Assembly (NCBI GenBank): GCA_016722025.1
Contig: JADKGZ010000012.1
Location: forward strand, 62,001 to 126,000
Length of the DNA stretch: 64,000 nucleotides
Source: Acidimicrobiaceae bacterium
GTDB taxonomy: Bacteria > Actinomycetota > Acidimicrobiia > Acidimicrobiales > Ilumatobacteraceae
Direction of reading: 5' to 3'
The translations under genes were made by a program, and so were the position numbers. Shown here in pieces: positions 1-7,075 of the stretch. Below the pieces are notes generated by a model. The model had not been told where the DNA came from. It was given only the letters and a program-made list of their open reading frames with translations, and ran no database searches. How positions within the stretch are numbered: position 1 is the stretch's first letter; each line of letters starts with the position of its first letter.

Positions 1-1
1 G

Positions 2-262
2 CCCGGCGTTCGAGACTCGCTGCCCACGTTTCGCAAGGTGGTGGGCCCATTGCTGCGTTCGCCACAGCAGGGCGCCGACACCATGGTGTGGTTGGCGGCC
101 GACGATGGCGAGCCGATCGCCAGCACCGGCAAGTTCTGGCTCGATCGCCATCAGCGCTCGATCCACAAGCTGCCCAACACTCGCTCCAGCGACACACCGG
201 CGAAGCGGCAGGCCCTGTGGGACTGGGTGGCCGCGGCCGCCGGGCTCACCGCCGGCGCGTGA
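2..262 (+). CDS. Short-chain dehydrogenase/reductase, C-terminal end (partial)
   Basis: This is the last 86 codons of a gene that begins outside the window. The visible stretch reads PGVRDSLPTF, then QGADTMVWLA, then GKFWLDR and a Trp-rich end. That is the C-terminal part of SDR-family oxidoreductases of the retinol dehydrogenase-like type, in which a late 'QGA-t-WLA' helix is followed by a 'g-FW-DR' strand. The Rossmann motif and the catalytic Tyr-x3-Lys lie upstream and cannot be checked, so cofactor and substrate are unknown. It ends about 110 bases before the cold-shock gene and on the same strand. The family call is fairly secure; nothing more specific can be said. Confidence 0.65.
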   Translation, partial: PGVRDSLPTFRKVVGPLLRSPQQGADTMVWLAADDGEPIASTGKFWLDRHQRSIHKLPNTRSSDTPAKRQALWDWVAAAAGLTAGA

Positions 263-371
263 TCCGAGACGCGACAACTCTGGTGCGTGTGTGAACCCGC
301 AGACCGCGATATGCTGGCCGCTTCAAGGGTTCTCCGGCTTTGGCGGATCCACGTCGAAGGTGAGGGCCAAA

Positions 372-572
372 ATGGCCACAGGTACTGTGAAGTTTTTCAA
401 CGCTGAAAAGGGCTACGGCTTCATTTCCCGCGAGCAGGGCGAAGATGTGTTTGTGCACTTCTCGCAGATCCAGGGCGAGGGCTACAAGTCCCTCGTCGAG
501 GGTCAGAGCGTCGAGTTCGACGTTGCCCCCGGTCGCAAGGGTGAAGAAGCACAGAACGTCCGCCCGCTCTGA
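372..572 (+). CDS. csp: Cold-shock domain protein (CspA family)
   Basis: This 66-residue protein is one full cold-shock OB fold that binds single-stranded RNA and DNA and keeps mRNA unfolded. RNP1 (KGYGFI, residues 13-18) and RNP2 (VFVHF, residues 26-30) are both intact and the length is normal. The ATG is preceded by AAGGTGAGG at 6-14 bases, a usable ribosome-binding site. A TATGCT hexamer at 310-315 could be a -10 element, giving a leader of about 50 bases, as is usual for csp genes. The TGA stop overlaps the start of the next small gene, so the two are probably translated together. Confidence 0.95.
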   Translation: MATGTVKFFNAEKGYGFISREQGEDVFVHFSQIQGEGYKSLVEGQSVEFDVAPGRKGEEAQNVRPL

Positions 573-832
573 GCAGCAACGGTCGTGCCAAGCGCGACCG
601 CGAGCGCGCCAAGCAGGAAAAGGCCGCGATCAAGAAAGATCGCAAGCAGGCGGAAGCGTCTGCTGGGCCATCGGCTGAAGAGGTGGAGGCGGCTGCGGCC
701 CCGAAGCGTCCGCAGGACGATGTGCTTTCCGATCTCGCTGCGTTGCACCAGCGTTTCGACGACGAATCGATCTCCTTCGAGGATTTCGAGGCGGCGAAGG
801 GGCTGTTGCTCGCGCAACTCGCTGTCGAGTAA
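569..832 (+). CDS. Small charged protein with SHOCT-like C-terminus, probable CTG start
   Basis: This frame follows the cold-shock gene and encodes about 87 residues. The first 30 are Lys/Arg-rich (RAKRDRERAKQEKAA), then comes an Ala/Pro linker, then residues 53-83 (VLSDLAALHQRF, then FEDFEAAKGLLLAQL). That last part matches the SHOCT short C-terminal helical domain pattern, 'L..L...-d.G.is..eFe..K..LL'. There is no ATG, GTG or TTG in frame between the preceding in-frame stop at 542 and the conserved region. The CTG at 569 overlaps the csp stop as CTGA, the same geometry as the ATGA and GTGA couplings common in this window. A basic nucleic-acid-binding partner of the Csp is possible but is inference only. 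A frameshifted start cannot be excluded. Confidence 0.5.
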   Translation: MSSNGRAKRDRERAKQEKAAIKKDRKQAEASAGPSAEEVEAAAAPKRPQDDVLSDLAALHQRFDDESISFEDFEAAKGLLLAQLAVE

Positions 833-852
833 CTGAACACGCAAGTCGTCGT

Positions 853-906
853 GAGCCGGCGCATCGACACCTTCTGCCGTCAGGCATGGGTGCGATGCGC
901 CGGCTC
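853..906. terminator. 14-bp inverted repeat between convergent genes
   Basis: GAGCCGGCGCATCG at 853-866 is perfectly complementary to 893-906, with a 26-base loop. It lies between the SHOCT-like gene and the stop of the opposing membrane-protein gene, so it could end transcription from both sides. There is no U-tract, as is common in high-GC actinobacteria. Confidence 0.5.
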
Positions 907-969
907 GTGTCGTTTCATGGCTCGTGTCGTTTCATGGCAGGTGTCGTTTTCGCGGCTCGTGTCGTTTCA
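902..969 (-). repeat. Four-copy 16-18 bp tandem repeat beginning with a stop codon
   Basis: On the minus strand the unit TGAAACGACACGAGCC starts exactly at the TGA stop of the YczE-like gene. It recurs at 917 and 934, with a diverged copy covering 936-953. The array lies wholly downstream of the coding sequence. A related array starts at the stop of the MtfA gene near 19.3 kb and shares the CACGAGCC end. Confidence 0.85.
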
Positions 970-1563
970 GGGCTGATGGCGTGTGCCGGCGGTGTAGTGC
1001 AGCGTGCCCAACCCGAACTTCACCATCGGGCCCATGCACAGCGCGAACACCAGCGTGCCAGGGCCCAGGGCGCCACCGATGACCGCTCCGATCAGCAGTG
1101 GCAGGCCATCGCTGAACCAGCGTGCCGGCACGATGCGCATGCCGCGGGCGACCAGCCCCAGCATCAGCACCTCCGACGGCCCCGCACCCAGCTCGGTGGT
1201 GATCACCGCGCAGATGGCGACGGCGATGATCGCCATGCCGGCAACGAACAGCAACAGCCGGGCGGCCAGCGCGCGCTGCTCGGGGATGATGCTCAGGAAC
1301 ACGTTCACCATCGGCCCGATCACGATCGTGCCGGCGATGCAGGCCCAGCCCAGGCGAGCACCCAGCAACCAGCCGGCAAGGTAGAACACGATCGCGTTGA
1401 CGACGAAGCACACGCCCAACGACCATCCGGTGGCATGTGCCACGCCGGTGTTGAGCACATCGAACGGGGCGACGCCCAACTCGGCGCGCAGCAAGAGCGG
1501 CACTCCGATGGCGACGCCCATCCACGACCCCACCAGGCGGAGGTAGCGGGCGGTCGGCGACAT
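967..1563 (-). CDS. YczE/YitT-like integral membrane protein
   Basis: This 198-residue protein is almost entirely hydrophobic, with about five or six membrane spans. The N-terminus reads LRLVGSWMGVAIGVPLLLRAELGVAPFDVLNTG, the hallmark of the YczE/YyaS/YitT family ('G.gi.l.v.a.lG..P.dvl..gl'). A second half-repeat, TTELGAGPSEVLMLGL, repeats the pattern, as expected for the internal duplication of this fold. The family is a set of inner-membrane proteins of uncertain transport or regulatory function. The gene diverges from the dioxygenase at 1626 and a TAGGTT hexamer lies 9 bases before its ATG. Its 3' end runs directly into a tandem-repeat array. Confidence 0.8.
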   Translation of the reverse strand: MSPTARYLRLVGSWMGVAIGVPLLLRAELGVAPFDVLNTGVAHATGWSLGVCFVVNAIVFYLAGWLLGARLGWACIAGTIVIGPMVNVFLSIIPEQRALAARLLLFVAGMAIIAVAICAVITTELGAGPSEVLMLGLVARGMRIVPARWFSDGLPLLIGAVIGGALGPGTLVFALCMGPMVKFGLGTLHYTAGTRHQP

Positions 1564-1625
1564 GGCCCGAGCAACCTACCCGCCCGGTTCTGGATGCACC
1601 CGGACCGACCTGCGAGGATTGACCG

Positions 1626-2504
1626 ATGCTGCTGACACCGATCACCGGAACCTTCGGGGCCGAGCTCAGCGGCGAGCGCGTCGCCGACGGCATCGACGGC
1701 GCCTGGCTGAGCAGGCAACTGGTCGACCACCGGCTGCTGGTGCTGCGCGATCAGCACCTCACGCACGCGCAGCAGGTGCAACTGGCCCGCGAGCTGGGCG
1801 AGCCGACGCCGGCGCATCCGGTCGTGCCCGGCCACCCCGATCATCCCGAGATCCTGGTGCTCGACGGCGCGCAGGGCGGCCGCAACGCTCGCTGGCACAC
1901 CGATGTCACGTTCATGCCCGCACCTCCGGCAGCGTCGGTGCTGGTGGGTGACGTGATGCCGGCCTTCGGTGGCGACACGATGTGGGCCGACACGCGCACT
2001 GCCTACGAGCGGTTGTCACCGGCCGTGCAGGCAGCCATCGACACGCTGGAGGCAGTGCATCGCATCTCGCCGTTGGCGTACTGGGGTGAGCCGTTCGACA
2101 CCGCACTTGGCCGCGACGATGCGCAACGGTTGTTCGACGACGCCGCCAAGGTGCCGCCGGTCATCCACCCGGTGGTGCGCGTACACCCGGTCACGGGCCG
2201 CAAGAACCTGTTCGTCAACCCCGGCTTCACCACTCACATCGTGGGCATGTCGCGCATCGAGAGCGACGGCCTCCTGCGGCTGCTGTACGAGCACGCAACG
2301 CAGCCCGAGCTGGTGCTGCGCCACCGGTGGCGAGCGGGTGATGTGGTCATCTGGGACAACCGCGCCACGATGCACTACGCCGTCGACGACTACGGCGCGG
2401 CGCAGCGGTGCATGCGGCGCGTCACCATTCGGGGCACCACCCCGGTTGGGCCATCGGGCGCCGAGAGCCGGCTCGTGACCGACCCACTCGTGTCAGTGCG
2501 CTGA
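1626..2504 (+). CDS. TauD/TfdA-family Fe(II)/2-oxoglutarate dioxygenase
   Basis: The protein has 292 residues, the usual length of the family. The iron facial triad is visible: His91-x-Asp93 in RWHTDVTF and the distal His250 in NRATMHYAVDDY, followed by the 2-oxoglutarate-anchoring Arg in RRVTIRG. Members hydroxylate sulfonates (taurine), phenoxyacetates or other small acids with O2 and 2-oxoglutarate. No sulfonate transporter or sulfur gene lies nearby, so the substrate is open. The start sits at ATG with GAGGA about 7 bases upstream; GAGGAT could also act as a weak -10. The last 12 bases overlap the end of the convergent flavoprotein gene. Confidence 0.88.
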   Translation: MLLTPITGTFGAELSGERVADGIDGAWLSRQLVDHRLLVLRDQHLTHAQQVQLARELGEPTPAHPVVPGHPDHPEILVLDGAQGGRNARWHTDVTFMPAPPAASVLVGDVMPAFGGDTMWADTRTAYERLSPAVQAAIDTLEAVHRISPLAYWGEPFDTALGRDDAQRLFDDAAKVPPVIHPVVRVHPVTGRKNLFVNPGFTTHIVGMSRIESDGLLRLLYEHATQPELVLRHRWRAGDVVIWDNRATMHYAVDDYGAAQRCMRRVTIRGTTPVGPSGAESRLVTDPLVSVR

Positions 2505-3767
2505 CGGAGGTGCCGCGGCTGCGCCGTCGCGCCACACGATGGCGCCGCGTGCCGCCGCGACGGCGGTGCTGAACGATGCCTGCAGGAGATAGCCGCCCGT
2601 CGGCGCGTCCCAATCCAGCATCTCGCCGGCGACGAAGGTGCCCGGCAACCGGCGCACCATGAAGTGGTCGTCGAGCTCGGCCAGGGCCAACCCGCCCGCG
2701 CTGGAGATCGCCCTCTCGATCGGTGCCGTGGAGTGCACGGCGAGCGGCAGGCACTTGACCAGCCGAGCGAGCGCTGCCGGGTCGGTGGGAAGGCGGTTGC
2801 CGGTGGCTTCGCGCATCAGCGACACAGCGACGGGGGACAGGCCCAGGCAGCGGCGCAGCGCAGTCGCCTGCGACTCCTTCGGGCGGCGCTGGGTGAGGCG
2901 CTGTTGCACGGTGGCGAGCGCGAGGTCGGGGTGCAGGTCGACGGTGAGATCGCACGCTCCGTTGCGGTCGATCTCGTTGCGGATCGTTGCCGACAGCATG
3001 TACACGGGGCCCGACTCGAGCCCGGTGGCGGTGACCATCGCATCGCCGCGAACCATCTCGCCGCCGGCGCCGAGTGCCACGTTCTTCAGTGGTACCCCGG
3101 CGAACTGCTCGGCGAAGTGCTCGGTCCAGTGCACGAGTGCACCGCAGTTGGCGGGGCGCAGCGCGCGCACGTCGAGACCCGCTGCTCGGAAGTGCGGTAC
3201 CCACCCTCCGTCGGAGCCGACTCGCGGCCAGCTGGCTCCGCCCAGGGCGAACACGGTGACATCGCTGCCGGCGATGACGCCCGGGCCCGCTGCCGGCTGG
3301 AACCGGTGGCGCTGCGGGTCGATGGCGCCATCGGGTGTGGTGGCCCAGCCGAGCCAGCGGTGGCGGACGTGCATGCGCACGCCCTGCAGCTGCAGACGCG
3401 CCAGCCAGGCGCGCAGCAGCGGCGTGGCTCGCAACGAGGTGGGGAACACGCGGCCGCTGGACCCCACGTAGGTGGCCTCGCCGAGCTCGGTGCACCACGC
3501 ACGCAGCTGGGCGGGGGAGAATGCCTGCACGGCATCGCGCACGAGCGCGGCAGAGCCGTAGCGCTCGACGAGCCGGTCGAGCGGTTCGCTGTGGGTGAGG
3601 TTCAGCCCGCTGCGCCCGGCCAGCAGCAGCTTGCGGCCCACCGAGGGCATGTGCTCGTAGACATCGACCTGCAGGCCGGCGGCCGCAAGCACCTCCGCTG
3701 CCATCAGCCCGGAGGGGCCGCCGCCGACCACCGTGGCCGTGCCGGTGACGGGCGTGGACGAAGACAC
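2493..3767 (-). CDS. HI0933/TIGR03862-type NAD(P)/FAD-dependent flavoprotein
   Basis: This 424-residue protein opens with the dinucleotide-binding motif VVGGGPSGLMAAEVLAAAG (residues 13-31) and then KLLLAGRSGLNLTHSEP. The phrase 'GrkllaaGrSGlNLT' is diagnostic for the HI0933-like flavoprotein family. The C-terminal GEMLDWDAPTGGYLLQASFSTA closes the FAD site, so both ends of the fold are present and the length is normal. No reaction is established for these proteins; some are suggested to act on RNA or small aromatic substrates. The GTG start is supported by TAACCT exactly 6 bases upstream, a leaderless-type arrangement. The gene converges on the TauD gene with a 12-base overlap. Confidence 0.88.
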   Translation of the reverse strand: MSSSTPVTGTATVVGGGPSGLMAAEVLAAAGLQVDVYEHMPSVGRKLLLAGRSGLNLTHSEPLDRLVERYGSAALVRDAVQAFSPAQLRAWCTELGEATYVGSSGRVFPTSLRATPLLRAWLARLQLQGVRMHVRHRWLGWATTPDGAIDPQRHRFQPAAGPGVIAGSDVTVFALGGASWPRVGSDGGWVPHFRAAGLDVRALRPANCGALVHWTEHFAEQFAGVPLKNVALGAGGEMVRGDAMVTATGLESGPVYMLSATIRNEIDRNGACDLTVDLHPDLALATVQQRLTQRRPKESQATALRRCLGLSPVAVSLMREATGNRLPTDPAALARLVKCLPLAVHSTAPIERAISSAGGLALAELDDHFMVRRLPGTFVAGEMLDWDAPTGGYLLQASFSTAVAAARGAIVWRDGAAAAPPSAH

Positions 3768-3773
3768 GCCAGC

Positions 3774-3779
3774 AGGTTA
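3774..3779 (-). promoter_or_regulatory. Putative -10 (TAACCT) of leaderless flavoprotein gene
   Basis: TAACCT on the minus strand is followed by 6 bases and then the GTG at 3767. The same spacing recurs at many first genes of operons in this window. Confidence 0.5.
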
Positions 3780-4060
3780 CGGGCAACGCCACCCGGGCAT
3801 CCGACGAACCGCAGCACGGCATCCGTCGGCGCTGTGCAGACGCAGGTTGCGGTGGGGGCCGCTGCGGCCTATGGTCCCTGGAGGTCATCCGTTCCGGATG
3901 TACCGGGTGCCACCCCAGACCTCGGTGTCGCAGTGAGTGCGAATGAGGAGGCGACGCGGAGTGCTCCAGTTCCCGTGCAGATGAGTGAGTGGCCTGCGCT
4001 CGCCGATGCCGTGTCGAACCAACCGATCGGTTTCGAGTGAGGACCGCAGTCGTCTCCGGC
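3780..4060. other. Intergenic region upstream of the ferredoxin operon
   Basis: About 280 bases lie between the divergent flavoprotein and ferredoxin genes. A TATGGT hexamer at 3870-3875 could be a plus-strand -10. An open plus-strand frame ends at the TGA at 4038-4040, and that stop overlaps a GTG (4037) in the ferredoxin frame. Its third-base GC content looks lower than in the real genes nearby, so I do not call it coding. No repeat or strong hairpin was seen. Confidence 0.4.
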
Positions 4061-4447
4061 GTGGCAGTGATCACCGAGGCGTGCCTCGATGTGAACGATC
4101 GATCGTGCGTGGATGTGTGCCCGGTGCAGTGCATCTACGAGTTCGACGAGCCGAGCAACCTGCTCGTGTCGGAGATGCGGGCGGGCAGCGGCGTGGCCGA
4201 GCGGACGCATACGGCGAACGCAGGTGCGGCCACCGTGTTCGGGGCCAGCCTGCTGTACGTGCATCTCGACGAGTGCACGTCGTGCGCGGCGTGCCTCCAG
4301 ACCAGCGTGTGCCCGGTCGGTGCCATCTACGCCGAGGGCCGCATGCCTGACGGCAGTTCAGCCGCGCCGTACAACCTCAATGACCCCACCATCGGGCACG
4401 ACCACTCCTGGTTCGCTCAGCACAGCCGGAACGTCTTTGCAGGATGA
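4061..4447 (+). CDS. Two-cluster (FdxA-like) ferredoxin with an enlarged inter-cluster loop
   Basis: Starting at GTG 4061 the protein has 128 residues and begins VAVITEACLDVNDRSCVDVCPVQCIYEFD. That matches the N-terminus of 7Fe/8Fe actinobacterial ferredoxins ('yvItepCvDvkDrsCvevCPvdCIye'). Cluster cysteines are at 8, 16, 20 and 24 and at 72, 75, 78 and 84. Two points are unusual: a roughly 40-residue insertion separates the halves, and the second motif is CxxCxxCx5CP rather than CxxCxxCx3CP. It is probably a soluble one-electron carrier. It overlaps the next gene by four bases, so it is co-expressed with two GAF-ANTAR regulators. GTG 4037 is an alternative start. Confidence 0.85.
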   Translation: MAVITEACLDVNDRSCVDVCPVQCIYEFDEPSNLLVSEMRAGSGVAERTHTANAGAATVFGASLLYVHLDECTSCAACLQTSVCPVGAIYAEGRMPDGSSAAPYNLNDPTIGHDHSWFAQHSRNVFAG

Positions 4448-5178
4448 CTCGGAACCCGCTGCGCACCGACCCGCCCCAGCGGCTGGCGATCGCGTTCGCA
4501 CGTCAGGCGGCGAAGGTGCGCTCGGCAGCTCTGTGCTCTGCCAGCAAGGAGGTCCTGGCGGTCACCGGAGTCGGGATCGCAGTGTTCACCGCCGACCATG
4601 CCGAGCGACTCTGCGCGTCCAGCCCGAAGGTCGAAGCCCTCGAGGACGTGCAGGTGACCACAGGTGAAGGCCCCGCTCGCGACGCGTTCCGCAGCGGTCG
4701 ACTCGTCGAACTCCCTCGGCTCGACGACGAGGCTGGTGCCCGATGGCCGTCGTTCGTCGAGCTCGCCGCCACGAAGAAGATCGGCGCAGTCTTCGCGTTT
4801 CCACTGCTGGTGCACGGCGCCAACGTGGGGGTGTTGTCGGTGTACCAACGCGTGGAAGGCCCGCTCACCATCTCGCAACGCAGCGACAGCTTTGCGCTCG
4901 TCGGCGTGCTCGCGCACACGATTCTGAGCTTGCAGGAGTCGTCGGCCGGTGACGGGGAGACGCACGGAGTTGCCGATGTCATCGACTATCGGGCCGAGTT
5001 GTACCAAGCTTCAGGCATGGTTGCCGTGCAACTGCGCATCCCTGCGTCCGAAGCGCTGCTGCGAATTCGTGCGCACGCGTTCGCCGCCGGTCAGGCTGTC
5101 GGCGCCGTGGCTACAGAGATCGTCGCCCACCGGCTGCGTCTCGCCGACGATCGGCCCGATCTCGAAGGAAGGATCTGA
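4444..5178 (+). CDS. GAF-ANTAR regulator (first of two)
   Basis: This 244-residue protein has a GAF sensory domain (about residues 25-165; GVGIAVFTADHAERLCASSP, then GAVFAFPLLVHGANVGVLSVYQ). A C-terminal ANTAR domain follows (about 178-232; ELYQASGMVAVQLRIPASEALLRIRAHAFAAGQ). ANTAR domains bind paired hairpins in nascent RNA and prevent transcription termination. The GAF ligand cannot be told from sequence. The ATG overlaps the ferredoxin stop as ATGA, so ferredoxin and regulator are translationally coupled, which may hint at redox-linked control. The second GAF-ANTAR gene starts 4 bases downstream. Confidence 0.9.
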   Translation: MTRNPLRTDPPQRLAIAFARQAAKVRSAALCSASKEVLAVTGVGIAVFTADHAERLCASSPKVEALEDVQVTTGEGPARDAFRSGRLVELPRLDDEAGARWPSFVELAATKKIGAVFAFPLLVHGANVGVLSVYQRVEGPLTISQRSDSFALVGVLAHTILSLQESSAGDGETHGVADVIDYRAELYQASGMVAVQLRIPASEALLRIRAHAFAAGQAVGAVATEIVAHRLRLADDRPDLEGRI

Positions 5179-5182
5179 GCCG

Positions 5183-6001
5183 ATGCCCTCCGCACACGAG
5201 TCAGACAGCCACGTCGACACGGCCGAAGTCCCTACGATCGACCGGAGCGCCCTCACCGCCACCACGTTCCTCGAGATCGTCGACACGTTGGTGGGCGAGT
5301 TCGATGTCATCGACGTGCTCACCTCGCTCGCCTCGCGATGCGTCGAGCTGTTGGATGTTGCCGCGGCGGGCATCCTGCTGGCCGACGAGACCGGCCGGCT
5401 GCGTGTGATCGGCGCCTCCACAGAGCAGGTGCAGTTGCTCGAACTGTTCCAACTGCAGAGCGACGAAGGGCCCTGCCTCGACTGCTATCGAACCGGTTTG
5501 GTCGTCGCCAGTGAGCGGCTCGACGCCGAGTCGCCGTGGCCGGTGTTCGCCGCCGAGAGCCTTCGCGTCGGCTTCCCTTCGGTGTGCGCAGTGCCGCTGC
5601 GCCTGCACGATGTGGTGTTGGGTTGCCTCAACCTGTTCATGCGCGACCCGGTGCCGCTGGGCGCACTCGACGTGGCGCTGGCACGAGCCCTCGCCGATGT
5701 GGCCAGCATCGCCATCGTGCAGGACCAGGCCACGCGCGAGGCAGCAGTGCGCGAGGGCCAGTTGCAGCACGCGCTGAGCAGCCGAATCGTCATCGAGCAG
5801 GCAAAGGGAATGCTTGCCGAGTTCGCCGGTGTCGACATGGACCACGCCTTTGCCCGCTTGCGATCGTTCGCGCGCAACCGCAATCGACGCCTCACCGAGG
5901 TGGCTGCCGAGCTGGTGGCGGGCAGCATCGCGGTCGCCCAGGTGTCGCCCGGTCGTGTGCCGCCACCGCCTGCCGGCAAGGCGGGCCCGCCGCCCGTCTG
6001 A
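5183..6001 (+). CDS. GAF-ANTAR regulator (second of two)
   Basis: This 272-residue protein has the same domain order as its neighbour. GAF covers about residues 35-185 (DVLTSLASRCVELLDVAAAGILLADE, then SVCAVPLRLHDVVLGCLNLFM). A better-conserved ANTAR covers about 197-250 (ALSSRIVIEQAKGMLAEFAG, then AFARLRSFARNRNRRLTEVA). 'QAKGmLae..g.....Af..lr..ar..n..l..vA' is the canonical ANTAR core, so this member is the more likely RNA binder. The two proteins are diverged from each other, so this is an old tandem duplication or recruitment. They are probably transcribed with the ferredoxin as one unit. The tail is Pro-rich and disordered. Confidence 0.93.
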   Translation: MPSAHESDSHVDTAEVPTIDRSALTATTFLEIVDTLVGEFDVIDVLTSLASRCVELLDVAAAGILLADETGRLRVIGASTEQVQLLELFQLQSDEGPCLDCYRTGLVVASERLDAESPWPVFAAESLRVGFPSVCAVPLRLHDVVLGCLNLFMRDPVPLGALDVALARALADVASIAIVQDQATREAAVREGQLQHALSSRIVIEQAKGMLAEFAGVDMDHAFARLRSFARNRNRRLTEVAAELVAGSIAVAQVSPGRVPPPPAGKAGPPPV

Positions 6002-6022
6002 CCGGCACGCTCGTGTGCTGAG

Positions 6023-6628
6023 TCAGCTCAGGAGCGCGGCCAGCGAGTGGTGGCCCAGCGCCCGGGCGTGCTGCAGCGCCGTCACGCCCTGGCGATCGGC
6101 GAGCAGCGGGTCGGCGCCGGCTGCGAGTAGGATGCCGACGATCTCCTGGTAGGGCGGCGAGCCGTCGCCGAGGATGACCGCCTCGAGCAGCGCGGTCCAA
6201 CCGAGGTCGTTGATGTGATCGACATCGATGCCGGTGCGCACGACGCGGCGAACGTACTCGACGTGGCCGCGCTCGCTGGCGGGGATGACGGAGATGCCGC
6301 CGTACCGGTTGCGAAGGGTCATGTCGGGGCCGGCCGGCAGCAGCGCCTCCAGCATCGCGACGCTGCCACTGACGCCGGTTGCAAGCCATGGCGTGTCGTT
6401 GCGGTCGTCGAGGGCGTTCGGGTCGGCACCGCATGCCACGAGCAGTTGGGCCACTGCGAGATGGTCGTCTGCCACTGCCAGCAGCAGCGCCGATCGGCCG
6501 CGCATGTCACGACTCTCCAGCGCCGCCCCGGCTGCGAGGGCACGGGAGACCCCGTCGACATCACCCGACGCGGCTGCCATCAGCAGTTGCGCGTCGGGTG
6601 ATGACGGTGGAGCGGCTGCGTCGGGCAT
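6023..6628 (-). CDS. Ankyrin-repeat protein
   Basis: From the ATG at 6628 the protein has 201 residues. It contains about five ankyrin repeats, among them DAQLLMAAASGDVDGVSRALAAGA, ALLLAVADDHLAVAQLLVACGADPN and HVEYVRRVVRTGIDVDHINDLGWTALLEAV. It has no signal peptide or membrane segment, so it should be a cytoplasmic protein-protein interaction module. Bacterial members often act as small inhibitors or partners, but the partner is unknown. A longer reading to 6799 adds an Arg/His-rich, non-conserved N-terminus that overlaps the next small gene; I reject that extension. CAGGAT sits 7 bases before the ATG and could be a -10. Confidence 0.88.
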   Translation of the reverse strand: MPDAAAPPSSPDAQLLMAAASGDVDGVSRALAAGAALESRDMRGRSALLLAVADDHLAVAQLLVACGADPNALDDRNDTPWLATGVSGSVAMLEALLPAGPDMTLRNRYGGISVIPASERGHVEYVRRVVRTGIDVDHINDLGWTALLEAVILGDGSPPYQEIVGILLAAGADPLLADRQGVTALQHARALGHHSLAALLS

Positions 6629-6669
6629 CGCCACGATCCTGTCATGGGCCGAGGGGCGGCCCATCACGG

Positions 6670-6813
6670 TCACGTGAAGATGCTGACGCCACCTGGCCCG
6701 ATGAGCAAGCCGACGACGATGAGCGCGACGCCCTGCAGCATCTGCTTGCGCGTGAGGGCGATGATGCCGGCGATCACCAGCACGACGGCGATGATCCACA
6801 AGATGAAGGCCAT
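6670..6813 (-). CDS. GPGG-motif small membrane protein
   Basis: This 47-residue protein begins MAFILWIIAVVLVIAGIIAL and contains two hydrophobic helices around a short basic loop (TRKQM). It ends LLIGPGGVSIFT. The 'vGLLiGPGG.SIF' ending is the defining feature of the actinobacterial GPGG-motif small membrane protein family, which has no known function. The start is well supported: AAGGAG lies 9 bases before the ATG on the minus strand. It sits between the ankyrin gene and the sigma-factor gene in the same orientation. Confidence 0.85.
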   Translation of the reverse strand: MAFILWIIAVVLVIAGIIALTRKQMLQGVALIVVGLLIGPGGVSIFT

Positions 6814-7051
6814 TGGTTCAGAGCTCCTTGACGAGTGAGGTCAGCACGGTGAGATCACTTGGCTGACCGGTGGTGGCTGCAGCGGCCGGCGCGCTGGTGC
6901 GAGCCGAGCCAGGAAGGGTGGTGCGCCGATGGAAGCGGCGACGAGGACTTGCCCACGTGGCAACGGTGGTGCGCACCGTCACCGTGTCGACGTGTGCCAT
7001 CACTGCAGGCGACGATGCAGGGAAGTATCCAGTGGAGGGCGACGGCAAACA
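6814..7051. other. Gene-free stretch between sigma factor and GPGG gene
   Basis: About 240 bases contain no convincing gene. A minus-strand open frame of 76 codons (7048 down to 6818) is Arg/Ser/Thr-rich and not protein-like. The stretch probably holds the promoter of the GPGG gene; no clear hexamer at the usual distance was found. Confidence 0.4.
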
Positions 7052-7070
7052 CCGGAGCCGGCTGCTCCGG
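7052..7070 (-). terminator. Hairpin downstream of the sigma-factor gene
   Basis: CCGGAGC (7052-7058) pairs with GCTCCGG (7064-7070) around a five-base loop. It begins just after the sigma-factor stop, and in the gene's direction it is followed by TGTTTG. The position and form fit a rho-independent terminator with a weak U-tract. Confidence 0.6.
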
Positions 7071-7075
7071 TCGAC

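Noticed and set aside
3834..4040. A small plus-strand frame whose stop overlaps GTG 4037 of the ferredoxin frame
   Set aside because: The overlap is attractive, but third-base GC is clearly lower than in nearby genes and no start has a promoter or ribosome-binding site.
6818..7048. A possible 76-residue minus-strand gene before the GPGG gene
   Set aside because: It is Ser/Thr/Arg-rich, has no conserved pattern and no start signal. The AAGGAG near its end serves the GPGG gene.
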